NCBI RefSeq assembly: GCF_035982055.1 | Contig: NZ_CP108427.1 | Location: 5,579,001-5,643,000, forward strand | Source: Streptomyces sp. NBC_01288 | GTDB taxonomy: Bacteria; Actinomycetota; Actinomycetes; Streptomycetales; Streptomycetaceae | Length of the DNA: 64,000 bases | Direction: 5' to 3' | In this document: positions 25,401 through 33,389 of the stretch, piece by piece | Numbering within the stretch: the stretch's first letter is position 1 | How the letters are laid out: each line of letters opens with the position of its first letter | Position numbers and translations under genes: made by a program | Notes under the pieces: generated by a model | Told to the model about the DNA's origin: nothing | Database searches by the model: none | Seen by the model: only the letters and a program-made list of their open reading frames with translations

Positions 25401-26660
25401 ATGACCAGTCACCCCCAGGATCTCGCCGTCCGCCCCGTCACAGAGCCCGAGATCCCCGACTGGATCCGCGCCCTGAACACCGGTTTCCTGCGCACCCCGG
25501 ACGTCTCGGACGAAGAGATCGCCGACCGCGGCAGTTACATCGACACGTCCCGCACTCTCGGCGCCTTCGACGGCAACCGCTGCGTGGCGACCTTCCGCTC
25601 CTTCCCCCAGGAACTGACGGCGGTAGGTGGCAGACCGGTCCCCGCGGACGCCATCTCGAACGTCACCGTCACCGCCACCCACCGCCGCCGAGGCCTGCTG
25701 ACCCGCATGATGACCCAGGACCTCGCCGCGGCGAAGGAGCGCGGCGACGTCGTGGCCACCCTCATCGCCGCCGAGTACCGGATCTACGGCCGCTACGGCT
25801 TCGGCCCCGCCACAACGGCGACCCAGTGGGACATCGACGTGACGAGGGCCGGCCTGGACCCCCGCTGGTCGGCCCCGGAGGACGGCGGCCGTATCGACCT
25901 GGTGGACGCCGAGGACGTGCGCAAGCTCGGCCCCGAACTGCACGAGCGCCTGCGCCGCACCCAGCCCGGCGCGGTCAACCGCGACGACCGCTGGTGGCAG
26001 GTCACCACGGGCGCCGTACGCCTGGAGCACGCGCCGTGGACGGAGCCGTTCTACGCCGTCTACCGCGCGCCGGACGGCGAGGTGCAGGGCCTGGCCACAT
26101 ACGGCTGCGACGACACATGGACCGACGCCAAGCAGCCGCAGGACACGGCCACCGTGAAGAAGCTGATCGCGACCACCCCGGCCGCCGAGCGCGCCCTGTG
26201 GCACCACATCTGCTCCATCGACTGGGTGACCAAGGTGAAGTCGGGCTGGCGTGCCCCCGACGACCTGCTGCCCCTCCTGCTGCCGGACCCGCGCGCGGCG
26301 ACGATCACGACACAGGCGGACTGGCTGTGGGTGCGGGTCCTGGACGTCGTACGGGCCATGGAGGCGCGGTCGTACGAGGGGGAGGGCACGTTGGTGTTCG
26401 AGGTGGTCGACGGGGCCGGGCTCGCCGGCGGGCGCTACCGGTTGGAGGCGTCGGCGCAGGGCGCGTCCTGCACGCCGACCACGGAGAGCGCCGAACTCAC
26501 GCTGGATGTGCGGGAGTTGGGGACGCTGTGGCTGGGTGACGAGTCCGCCGTGCGGCTCGCGGCGCTGGGCCGGGTGCGGGAAGAACGAGCGGGCGCCGCC
26601 CGTGTGGCCGACGCCCTGCTGCGTACGTCCAGGCGGCCATGGTGCCCGGACATCTTCTGA
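25401..26660 (+). CDS. Eis-like GNAT N-acetyltransferase
   Basis: A 419-residue protein with the Eis-family arrangement. The N-terminal GNAT domain has the acetyl-CoA loop VTATHRRRGLLTRMM, a second GNAT-like domain follows, and a sterol-carrier-like C-terminal domain ends at the C-terminus (RRPWCPDIF). The C-terminal carboxylate (here Phe) is catalytically important in Eis. Eis proteins acetylate aminoglycosides or other amines. TAGCGT shortly before ATG 25401 may be a -10 for a leaderless mRNA. It is a single gene between repeats and the dev locus. Confidence 0.85.
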   Translation: MTSHPQDLAVRPVTEPEIPDWIRALNTGFLRTPDVSDEEIADRGSYIDTSRTLGAFDGNRCVATFRSFPQELTAVGGRPVPADAISNVTVTATHRRRGLLTRMMTQDLAAAKERGDVVATLIAAEYRIYGRYGFGPATTATQWDIDVTRAGLDPRWSAPEDGGRIDLVDAEDVRKLGPELHERLRRTQPGAVNRDDRWWQVTTGAVRLEHAPWTEPFYAVYRAPDGEVQGLATYGCDDTWTDAKQPQDTATVKKLIATTPAAERALWHHICSIDWVTKVKSGWRAPDDLLPLLLPDPRAATITTQADWLWVRVLDVVRAMEARSYEGEGTLVFEVVDGAGLAGGRYRLEASAQGASCTPTTESAELTLDVRELGTLWLGDESAVRLAALGRVREERAGAARVADALLRTSRRPWCPDIF

Positions 26661-26793
26661 TCCTGAACGACCTTTCCGCTGGTGCCTGTTGATGGACTGG
26701 ACTCATCCGTAGCTGTTCAGTTGTGGGTTTGGTGCCGGCCGCCGGGCTCTCGGCTCCCCTCCAGGAGAGAGACCCAGGCGGCCAAGTCAGTCA

Positions 26794-26808
26794 AGTTGGT
26801 GACCAACT
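26794..26808. promoter_or_regulatory. Palindrome AGTTGGTGACCAACT upstream of devE-like gene
   Basis: A perfect 15-base palindrome located about 90 bases before the devE-like start. A matching one (AGTTGGCAGCCAACT) precedes the devA-like gene at 28102-28116. The pairing suggests a binding site for the DevA/DevE proteins or a shared regulator. Confidence 0.6.
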
Positions 26809-26857
26809 CTCTTCTAGTTATCTCCTCTTGGGTACGTCTCATAACCACCTTTCCTTG

Positions 26858-26898
26858 AACTGCCCAAAGATGGCGGGAAGTTGTAGTGTTTGGTCGTG
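26858..26898 (+). promoter_or_regulatory. Promoter/operator and leaderless start of devE-like gene
   Basis: The block AACTGCCCAAAGATGG then GCGGGAAGTTGTAGTGTTTG leads into GGTCGTG. TAGTGT (26884-26889) fits a -10 and ends six bases before GTG 26896, so the mRNA is probably leaderless. The same block, with few changes, occurs before the devA-like gene at 28176-28216. The inverted CCCA...TGGG within it overlaps the promoter and could be the autoregulatory site. Confidence 0.65.
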
Positions 26899-27804
26899 GA
26901 CCCGGAACACGCCACCGTCAATGGACGGACGAGGTCACCACGGCCGGAGTGGTCACACCGTGAGCTGGCCGACGAGCTGCGCACCCGGATCAGGTCCGGT
27001 GTACTGCGGCCCGGCCAGCGCATGCCCACCCAGGCCAAGCTGGCGGACGAGTTCGGCATGGAGCGCGGGGCCGTACGACAGGCGCTGCGCATCCTCCAGT
27101 CCGAGCGGCTGCTCACCAACGTGTCCAAGGGCAGCCCGGCGACCGTGGCCCCCGACCTCAACCTGGCCCTGACCGGCCCCGGAGCCCCGCCGCAGCCCAC
27201 GATGGTCGGCCTGGGACCGCGCATTTCGGAGGCCTTCGCGCAGCCGCACGTAGAGATAGAGGCCCTCTGCCTGACCGCGGTCTCGCTCACGCTGGCCGTC
27301 GGCGAACCGCTCCGTCAGATCCACGCCGGACGTCTGAAACCGGCCACGGTCGACGTCCGGGTGCTGCTGCCGAGCAGCGACATCGACCTCGCCTTCCCCT
27401 CCCGCGTGGACGCCCCGGCCGACAGCCGGCTGCAACGCCGCTGGCTGGCCCAACGCAACGCCCAGGGACAGGTGTTGAAGCACAACCTGCTCGCGTTACG
27501 CGCGACGCACGGCATCGACGTGCACATCACGTTCCGCGCGCTGCCCTTCACCCCGCCCGTGAAGCTGTACCTGCTCAACGGCTCGGAGGCGCTCTTCGCC
27601 TACTACACGCTGACCAAGGGCGAGGCGGAGATCGGCCACGAGCAGGTGGAGATGTACGACGCGGAGGGCACCCAGTCGATGCTGTTCGCCTTCGACCAGA
27701 GCGCGGGACTGCGGGACACGACGTTCGTGGAACAGTCGCACCTGTGGTTCAACGCACTGTGGGAGACGATCAGTTCGGAACTCACGCTGACACCCACGAG
27801 CTGA
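26896..27804 (+). CDS. devE: DevA-like GntR regulator 1 (devE type)
   Basis: A 302-residue GntR-family protein. The winged helix-turn-helix is in residues 15-80 (ELADELRTRIRSGVLRPGQR, PTQAKLADEFGMERGAVRQA). A DevA-type C-terminal domain follows (EALCLTAVSLTLAVGEPLRQ, FRALPFTPPVKLYLLNGSEA). It is close to the second GntR gene along its full length. In S. coelicolor the paralogous pair devE and devA act in aerial development. GTG 26896 is chosen over TTG 26890 because of the -10 spacing. It is followed on the opposite strand by a 62-residue membrane protein. Confidence 0.8.
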   Translation: MDPEHATVNGRTRSPRPEWSHRELADELRTRIRSGVLRPGQRMPTQAKLADEFGMERGAVRQALRILQSERLLTNVSKGSPATVAPDLNLALTGPGAPPQPTMVGLGPRISEAFAQPHVEIEALCLTAVSLTLAVGEPLRQIHAGRLKPATVDVRVLLPSSDIDLAFPSRVDAPADSRLQRRWLAQRNAQGQVLKHNLLALRATHGIDVHITFRALPFTPPVKLYLLNGSEALFAYYTLTKGEAEIGHEQVEMYDAEGTQSMLFAFDQSAGLRDTTFVEQSHLWFNALWETISSELTLTPTS

Positions 27805-27862
27805 TCGCCTCCCGCAGTGGCTGACCTGATGTGACCTTGGGGGCGGCCTTCGGGTCGTACGG

Positions 27863-28051
27863 TCACAGGGCCGGTCCGGTGACCAGCAGGGCCAGGACGA
27901 CGGCCCCGATGGAGCTGATGGCCGGGCTCTTGGCCTTGATGCCGATGGAGAGCAACAGCAGGCCGATGATCCCGGTGGCGCCGAACTTCCACTGGACGAT
28001 CTGCTCGAAGCCGACGACGAAGACGGCGGAGAGGAGGGCGATGGCAGGCAC
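27863..28051 (-). CDS. Small membrane protein paired with devA-like genes (copy 1)
   Basis: A 62-residue protein: PAIALLSAVFVVGFEQIVQW with KFGATGIIGLLLLSIGIKAK, then ISSIGAVVLALLVTGPAL. It has two or three membrane segments around a conserved FEQIVQW core. GTG 28051 follows a GGGGGAA site. It is divergent from the devA-like gene and shares its control region. A paralogue sits at 29817-29999 in the same position relative to the third GntR gene. Function unknown. Confidence 0.8.
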   Translation of the reverse strand: MPAIALLSAVFVVGFEQIVQWKFGATGIIGLLLLSIGIKAKSPAISSIGAVVLALLVTGPAL

Positions 28052-28101
28052 GGTGGTTCCCCCTTCGGGCTGTGGAAGCAAAACTTCCACCAACTTGGAG
28101 A

Positions 28102-28116
28102 AGTTGGCAGCCAACT
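28102..28116. promoter_or_regulatory. Palindrome AGTTGGCAGCCAACT between small membrane gene and devA
   Basis: A perfect palindrome of the same type as that at 26794, in the gap between divergent genes. It lies next to CAACTT/AAGTTG arms (28091-28106) that partly overlap it. It is probably an operator controlling one or both genes. Confidence 0.6.
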
Positions 28117-28175
28117 CTGCTTAAGTTGTTCCCAATTGGTACCTACTCACACCTACTTACAATCAGGTTCCAAAC

Positions 28176-28216
28176 AACTCCCCATAGATGGGGCAGAGTT
28201 ATACCGTTTGGTCGTG
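28176..28216 (+). promoter_or_regulatory. Promoter/operator and leaderless start of devA-like gene
   Basis: The block AACTCCCCATAGATGG then GGCAGAGTTATACCGTTTGG leads into GTCGTG. TATACC (28200-28205) fits a -10, eight bases before GTG 28214. The CCCAT-AG-ATGGG inverted repeat sits just upstream. It matches the devE promoter block closely. DevA of S. coelicolor is known to bind and repress its own promoter, which fits a site here. Confidence 0.7.
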
Positions 28217-29089
28217 ACCCAGGAGAACGTGGCAGTGAACGGCAGCAGAAGCTTCTCGCCCCAGGAGATCGCCGACGCCCTACGCGACCGCATCCGCACC
28301 GGCGACCTCAAGGCGGGAGACCGCCTGCCCACCCAGGCCGACCTGGCGGAGGAGTTCGGGGTCGAACGAGGCGCCGTACGCCAGGCACTCCGCCTCCTCC
28401 AGGAGGCGGGCCTCCTGACCAACGTGAGCAAGGGGAGCCCGCCACGGATCGCGGAGCCGCCGACGCCGTTGCGGGGGGAACCCCAGCCGACGATGGTCGG
28501 CCTGGCCCCGCGGCTGACAGAAGCCTTCTCCTCGCCGAACGTCAACATAGACGTCGTGTGCCACACCGCCGAGACCCTGATGGTGGCCATCGGCGAACCC
28601 CTCCGCCAGATCCACGAGGGCCGCCTGCGCCCCGAGTCGATCACGGTCCGCATCCTCGTGCCCTCCAGGGAGATCACCCTCGCGTTCCCGGTCCCGGTCG
28701 ACGGCGACGCCGAGGACAACTCGGTCCACCAACGCTGGCTGGCGATGCGCAACGCCCAGGGCCAGGTGCTCCAGCACAACCTGCTCTCCCTGAGAGCCAC
28801 GCACGGCATGGACGTCAAGGTCACGTTCCGGGCGCTCCCTTTCACCCCGCCGGTGAAGCTCTACCTCCTCAACGGCCAGGAGGCGCTGCTCGGTTACTAC
28901 TTGCTGACGCGGCGGGAGGAGGAGTACGGCAACCAGACCCTGGACATGTACGACGCCCTCGGCGCCAAGTCCCTCCTCTTTTCCTTCCTCCGGCAGACCG
29001 GCGAGCGGGACGCGGCGTTCGTGGATCAATCGCAGCTGTGGTTCGACGCCCTCTGGGAAACCATCACGACGGACCTGACACTCTCCTAG
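28214..29089 (+). CDS. devA: DevA-like GntR regulator 2
   Basis: A 291-residue GntR protein with winged helix at residues 14-75 (EIADALRDRIRTGDLKAGDR, PTQADLAEEFGVERGAVRQA) and a C-terminal domain nearly parallel to that of the first GntR gene (GEPLRQIHEGRLRPESITVR, FRALPFTPPVKLYLLNGQEA). Its stop overlaps the HAD gene start by one base (TAGTG), the devA-devB operon arrangement known from S. coelicolor, where both genes are needed for aerial hyphae. GTG 28214 was chosen from promoter spacing; a longer reading from 28136 is unlikely because it would cross the promoter. Confidence 0.85.
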   Translation: MTQENVAVNGSRSFSPQEIADALRDRIRTGDLKAGDRLPTQADLAEEFGVERGAVRQALRLLQEAGLLTNVSKGSPPRIAEPPTPLRGEPQPTMVGLAPRLTEAFSSPNVNIDVVCHTAETLMVAIGEPLRQIHEGRLRPESITVRILVPSREITLAFPVPVDGDAEDNSVHQRWLAMRNAQGQVLQHNLLSLRATHGMDVKVTFRALPFTPPVKLYLLNGQEALLGYYLLTRREEEYGNQTLDMYDALGAKSLLFSFLRQTGERDAAFVDQSQLWFDALWETITTDLTLS

Positions 29090-29805
29090 TGACTCCTGAT
29101 ACAGCACAGACCGATGACAAGACCGGCAACCTCCGCGAGTTGATCACTCCGGCGCGAGTCGTGCTGTGGGATTTCGACGGCCCGATCTGCCGGCTGTTCG
29201 CGGGGCGCAAGGCGGAGCAGGTGGCTCGCGATCTCATGGCCTGGCTCAAGGGGCAAGGCCTGCACGGGTTGCTGACGCAGTCCGAACGAGAGTCCCTGGA
29301 CCCGCACATCGTGCTGCGTTCCATCGACGCCCGGCGCCCCGACAGTGACCTGGTGACGGAACTGGAGAAACGTCTGACCATTGAGGAGGTGAAGGCCGCA
29401 TCCTCGGCCATGCCCACCGCCTACGCCGACCCACTGATCCGTACCTGGAAAGCGGTCGGTTCTCGGCTGGCGATCACCACGAACAACTCCCCCCGGGCGG
29501 TGCGCGAGTACCTGGAGGGCCGCGGTCTCGTCTCCTGTTTCTCCCCTCACATATACGGCCGCATACGGGACCTGCAACGCCTCAAGCCCGACCCGCACTG
29601 TCTCAACCGAGCGTTGAAAGCGATGGGGACGGCCCCCTCCTCCGCCCTCATGATCGGCGACTCCGTCACGGACTTCGAAGCCGCACGCGAGGCCGGTGTC
29701 CCGTTCCTGGGCTACGCGGGTGACGCGGAGCCGCTGCGCAGGGCTGGTGCGGAGACGGTTGTCGACTCGTTCGACCAGTTGCTGAAGGTCGTGCAGGGCG
29801 GCTGA
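29089..29805 (+). CDS. devB: DevB-like HAD-superfamily hydrolase
   Basis: A 238-residue HAD phosphatase. Motif I is LWDFDGPICRLF with Asp28 and Asp30, motif II ITTNNSPRAV, motif III Lys in RLKPDPHCL, and motif IV MIGDSVTDFEAA. The cap is a helical C1 type. It is translationally coupled to devA. DevB is described as a putative hydrolase required for aerial mycelium formation in S. coelicolor; the substrate is unknown. The GTG start at 29089 is fixed by the overlap with the devA stop. Confidence 0.88.
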   Translation: MTPDTAQTDDKTGNLRELITPARVVLWDFDGPICRLFAGRKAEQVARDLMAWLKGQGLHGLLTQSERESLDPHIVLRSIDARRPDSDLVTELEKRLTIEEVKAASSAMPTAYADPLIRTWKAVGSRLAITTNNSPRAVREYLEGRGLVSCFSPHIYGRIRDLQRLKPDPHCLNRALKAMGTAPSSALMIGDSVTDFEAAREAGVPFLGYAGDAEPLRRAGAETVVDSFDQLLKVVQGG

Positions 29806-29816
29806 CTGAGTGCGAC

Positions 29817-29999
29817 TCAGCTCGGGATCATGAGCAGGAGCAGGATGACGGCACCCACCGAGGCGCATGTCGAGTTGCGGGCCCGGAGTCCGATGCTCAG
29901 CAGCAGCAGGGCCACGATGCCCATGGCGCCATAGCGCCACTGCACGATCTGCTCGAAGCCGATGCGCAGTATCGAAAGGGCTATCTCCAGTAGCGGCAT
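29817..29999 (-). CDS. Small membrane protein paired with devA-like genes (copy 2)
   Basis: A 60-residue paralogue of the protein at 27863-28051: PLLEIALSILRIGFEQIVQW, RYGAMGIVALLLLSIGLRAR, ASVGAVILLLLMIPS. The FEQIVQW(K/R)(F/Y)GA(T/M)GI core is conserved. It is convergent with devB and divergent from the third GntR gene. Its presence shows that the small gene and a GntR gene were duplicated together. Confidence 0.8.
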   Translation of the reverse strand: MPLLEIALSILRIGFEQIVQWRYGAMGIVALLLLSIGLRARNSTCASVGAVILLLLMIPS

Positions 30000-30036
30000 G
30001 GTTCCCACCGTCCCCCTTGTGTCTCGTCAACGCCCC

Positions 30037-30106
30037 GTCCAATTGGACTGGTTGACTTGGATTGGACTTTCCCGTTTGGGGTGGTCTCTAATCTTCAGTC
30101 CAATGG
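30037..30106. promoter_or_regulatory. Repeated TTGGAC/GTCCAA sites upstream of third GntR gene
   Basis: The perfect palindrome GTCCAATTGGAC lies at 30037-30048. Further half-sites ATTGGACT (30061-30068) and AGTCCAAT (30097-30104) face each other across 28 bases. None of the AGTTGG palindromes seen before devE and devA occur here, so the third regulator probably has its own binding specificity. Confidence 0.6.
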
Positions 30107-30164
30107 GTTGGCCTGTTTGGCTGAAAGTGGTGTGATCCGGCCGTGAAAGCGGTAGGTTCGATCC

Positions 30165-31082
30165 GTGACTACCTCGGGACATGCGGAAAGCGGAGGCAAG
30201 GGATCCACGCGTGTGGAGACCGCTCTTCGGGAGCAACTGGAGAGCGGGGCCTTCGTTTACAAACAACTCCTTCCGCCACAGCGGGAGCTGGCGGAGGAGT
30301 ATGGCGTCAGCCGGGACACCGTCCAGCGGGTTCTGCGCAAGTTGACCGAGGAGGGCTGGCTCGAATCCCGGCAGGGCAGTGGCGTCAGAGTCGTGAAGGT
30401 CCCTCGAACCCGGCTCACGGAAGCTCGTCCTGGGTCGCGGGGGCGGGTGTCGCTCGGGCCCCTGATCAGTCGGGCCTTCGAGCAGGCCGAGGTGTCCTTG
30501 GATGTCGCCTCGCTCACCTCCGAGACGCTGCTCAGGCACCTCAAGAACCAGGAGGAGCGGGTGGTCGCCAAGGAGATCGACCCGCGGAAACTGAGCATCC
30601 GCATGCTCCTGCCGGGAGAAGGGCAGCGGCTGGCCTACCCCAGTGCCGAGGATCCGGACGACGCCCGGATTTGGGAGCGATGGCGGGGCATGGTGCAGGA
30701 TCACTGTGCCGAGCTGGCCGAACTCGCCGTCAGATTGCGGGACATGGGAGTTGACACCGAGATCGAGATCCAACGGATCCCGATGACACCGCAGTTCAAG
30801 CTGTATGTACTCAATGACTCGGACATGCTGTTCGGCCCCTACGAGGTGATCCGGCGCCCGATCACGCTCAAGGGTGTTGACGGGTCACGACAGGGCAAGC
30901 CCGTGGCCGCATTTGATGTGCTCGGCGCGGGTTCGACTCTCTCGTACCACCGCTGGGAGGATGACGAGGAATCGCACGACTCCCTCTTCTTCGCGAGTAT
31001 GAGGGACTGGTTCAGGTCGAACTGGGAGTGCTGGGCAGATCCTCAACTTCGATCCGAAGGTACATCCGACGAGACGCCCTGA
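30165..31082 (+). CDS. DevA-like GntR regulator 3, diverged
   Basis: A 305-residue GntR protein with winged helix in residues 13-75 (ETALREQLESGAFVYKQLLP, RELAEEYGVSRDTVQRVLRK). Its C-terminal domain is alignable with DevA but more distant (SLTSETLLRHLKNQEERVVA, MTPQFKLYVLNDSDMLFGPY). The recognition helix SRDTVQRVL differs from ERGAVRQAL of the other two, which fits a changed operator. TAGGTT ends six bases before GTG 30165, so a leaderless start is likely. The kinase and second HAD gene follow on the same strand. Confidence 0.85.
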   Translation: MTTSGHAESGGKGSTRVETALREQLESGAFVYKQLLPPQRELAEEYGVSRDTVQRVLRKLTEEGWLESRQGSGVRVVKVPRTRLTEARPGSRGRVSLGPLISRAFEQAEVSLDVASLTSETLLRHLKNQEERVVAKEIDPRKLSIRMLLPGEGQRLAYPSAEDPDDARIWERWRGMVQDHCAELAELAVRLRDMGVDTEIEIQRIPMTPQFKLYVLNDSDMLFGPYEVIRRPITLKGVDGSRQGKPVAAFDVLGAGSTLSYHRWEDDEESHDSLFFASMRDWFRSNWECWADPQLRSEGTSDETP

Positions 31083-31180
31083 TGAAGCCAGGAGGAGCTG
31101 GCGGATACCGGCAGTGATCGGAGGTTGTCCAAATAGTGACACGGCGTGAAGACGGTCATGGCGCGTAGTAGCCTCCGCCC

Positions 31181-32455
31181 ATGTCGTCCCCTCTGCACCG
31201 CAGGGCGCACCAGTCACTGGTCCGCCGATTCGCGGAGGCGCGCCGCCACCGCCCTCAGGGGGAGGTGGTTTCCGGCCATCACAACACCAACGTCATCATG
31301 CCCGTGGGCCGCCCGCTGGCCCTTCTTCTGGGGATGCCGTCGGGAGAGGTTCTCGCCAAGTTCCGTACACCCCTGCCGGTGATCGAGGTTGTGCCGCGAT
31401 TGTGGCGACGCGAGTCGGAGGTGCTGCGCGTGGTCGGCGAGCGTCTCAACGAAGTCCCGAGATGCCTGGCGGACTTCGGAGAATGGTCTCTGCACGGCTA
31501 TCTGGCGGGCTGCGCGCTGGCCGAGGTCGCGCCGGCCGGGGAGCGTATCGGCCGGCGCAGGCTGGCGGTACTGGCGGACTTCTTCGCCCGGTTGGCGGAT
31601 ATCCCCGAGGATGCCCTGCCGCCGGTGCCGACCGATTGGCCGGTCAGTGGCGACAGCCAGGGGTTCCTCGGTCGCCTTGCCCGATTCTCGGAGCAGAGAG
31701 TCAACCGGTCCAATCGGCCGCGCTTCGGCAGCCTCTTCGACGCGGTCGGGATTCCGGGCGATGCGGTCAACCGGTTCCTGGACTCGGCCCCGAAGCTGGC
31801 CTCCCGCCCCTTCGCGCTTCTGCACACGGACGTTCACCGGGCCAATGTGCTGGCCACCCCCGGGCCGGATGGCGAGGGGCTCGTGGTCATCGACTGGGAA
31901 CTCGCCCTGTACGGCGACCCGTTGCACGACCTGGCGACCCATCTGGTGCGGATGGAGTACGACAGCAAGGAGCGCGGGCTGATGATCGGGATGTGGGCGT
32001 CCGCGATGCGGCGAACCGGCCACGCTGACATGACCGTCGAGCTGAAGCGGGACCTGCGCACCTACCTCGGGTTCGAGTACGTGCAGTCGCTCTACCCTGA
32101 TGTGATGCGTACGGCGCTGGAACTTCCGGACAGGCCCGCGAGGCGCGATGTGGTCCGCGCCGCAGAGCGGGTGTGCCGGGCTCTGCATCGGGCGAGCGGC
32201 CCGTTGGGTCTGGACGGGCTGCCGCACGAACGGGAAGTCCGCGAGGCCCTGCTCGACTGGCATGCGAAGGACCTGGTCCGGCGGATGGAGCGGCCCGACG
32301 GAGAGGGAGAGGTGGAGCGGGCGGAGATTCCGGCCGTCGGCCAGGTCTCAGTGAGCCATGACCACGCCCGGCCGGGGGAACACACCGGACGACGGGGAAA
32401 TACGGCGGGTATTGGCGCTTCGGCCCACAGAGAGCCCACGGGTGTGGGGAGTTGA
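31181..32455 (+). CDS. APH-fold kinase in expanded dev locus
   Basis: A 424-residue aminoglycoside-phosphotransferase-fold protein. The N-terminal loop GHHNTNVIMPVGRPLALLLG resembles a nucleotide-binding region, the catalytic loop is LLHTDVHRANVLA (His215, Asp217, Asn222) and the metal-binding Asp238 is in VVIDWELALYGD. The last 60 residues are a charged, probably disordered tail. It probably phosphorylates a small molecule; nothing indicates antibiotic resistance. It lies between the third GntR gene and a DevB-like phosphatase, and 36 bases separate it from the latter. Confidence 0.82.
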   Translation: MSSPLHRRAHQSLVRRFAEARRHRPQGEVVSGHHNTNVIMPVGRPLALLLGMPSGEVLAKFRTPLPVIEVVPRLWRRESEVLRVVGERLNEVPRCLADFGEWSLHGYLAGCALAEVAPAGERIGRRRLAVLADFFARLADIPEDALPPVPTDWPVSGDSQGFLGRLARFSEQRVNRSNRPRFGSLFDAVGIPGDAVNRFLDSAPKLASRPFALLHTDVHRANVLATPGPDGEGLVVIDWELALYGDPLHDLATHLVRMEYDSKERGLMIGMWASAMRRTGHADMTVELKRDLRTYLGFEYVQSLYPDVMRTALELPDRPARRDVVRAAERVCRALHRASGPLGLDGLPHEREVREALLDWHAKDLVRRMERPDGEGEVERAEIPAVGQVSVSHDHARPGEHTGRRGNTAGIGASAHREPTGVGS

Positions 32456-32491
32456 TCCACCGACGGAAACCGTTGCGGAGGGTGGAGCGGC

Positions 32492-33232
32492 ATGGCTGTC
32501 GACCTCGACGACGTCAAGGAAGCACGGGAGTTGCTGGCAGGCGCGCGATGTGTGCTGTTCGACTTCGATGGTCCGATCTGCCGTTTGTTCCCGAACGGTG
32601 CGTCGAGGTCCGTCGCCCGTGCTCTGGTGAGCAAGATCGATGAGCTGGGCTTCCCGGGAATGCTCAAGGAGGATGTGCGCACCGATGACGATCCCCACGC
32701 GGTGCTGGGGGCGGTGTACGAGGCGCGGCGGCGCTGGGACGTGGGCGGACTGCTGCCGCTCCTTGAGGCCATGGTGACCATGGGTGAACTGGAGGCGGCG
32801 AACAAGGCAGTGGACGGGCACTGGGGCACCCCGGGCGCCAGCCGGCTCATAGAGATGCTGTCCGGGCGGCAGGTCCGACTGGCTGTGGTCACCAACAACT
32901 CTCGCTGGGCCGCGGAACTCTATCTCCGGCGGATGAGCTTGCGACGCTGCTTCGAGTTCGTCCATGGCCGTGCCACGGACCTCGGTCTGATGAAGCCCGA
33001 CCCTGACGTCCTGACTCGTGCCCTCGGCAGTCTGAAGCTGAGGCCGCAGGACGCGGTGATGATCGGTGACACCGGCACGGACGTCGAGGCGGCCAGACGG
33101 GCCGGAGTGCGATTCCTCGGGTTTGGGCGCAACACACGAAAAGTCACGGGACTGAGGGATGCCGGAGCCGAGACAGTCGTCAGCTCCTATCTGCCCTTGA
33201 TCGAGAAGGAAAAGGGGCGCGGCTGTCAGTGA
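32492..33232 (+). CDS. DevB-like HAD-superfamily hydrolase, second copy
   Basis: A 246-residue HAD phosphatase paralogous to DevB. Motif I is LFDFDGPICRLFPNG (Asp24, Asp26), motif II VVTNNSRWAA, motif III LMKPDPDVL and motif IV MIGDTGTDVEAARRAG. The DFDGPICRLF string is identical in both proteins and unusual for HAD enzymes. A GGTGGAG site precedes ATG 32492. It is probably cotranscribed with the kinase, which makes a kinase/phosphatase pair possible. Confidence 0.85.
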   Translation: MAVDLDDVKEARELLAGARCVLFDFDGPICRLFPNGASRSVARALVSKIDELGFPGMLKEDVRTDDDPHAVLGAVYEARRRWDVGGLLPLLEAMVTMGELEAANKAVDGHWGTPGASRLIEMLSGRQVRLAVVTNNSRWAAELYLRRMSLRRCFEFVHGRATDLGLMKPDPDVLTRALGSLKLRPQDAVMIGDTGTDVEAARRAGVRFLGFGRNTRKVTGLRDAGAETVVSSYLPLIEKEKGRGCQ

Positions 33233-33389
33233 GCCACTCGGCAGGTCAGCACCATCCATAGCCGCATCGCCACCCATCGTGGTCAAAGGCAGGGTCGTGA
33301 CGCCGAGTTGACCGCCCGTGCCGCACGCACAACCCACCTCCACGGCAGCGGAATGTGCGTGCAGCCTTCGACCTAAAGGAGAGCGGAGG

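Noticed and set aside
28072..29088. 5' extension of the HAD (devB) frame
   Set aside because: Only codons from 29089 resemble HAD proteins; the earlier part is an Arg/Pro-rich shadow of devA.
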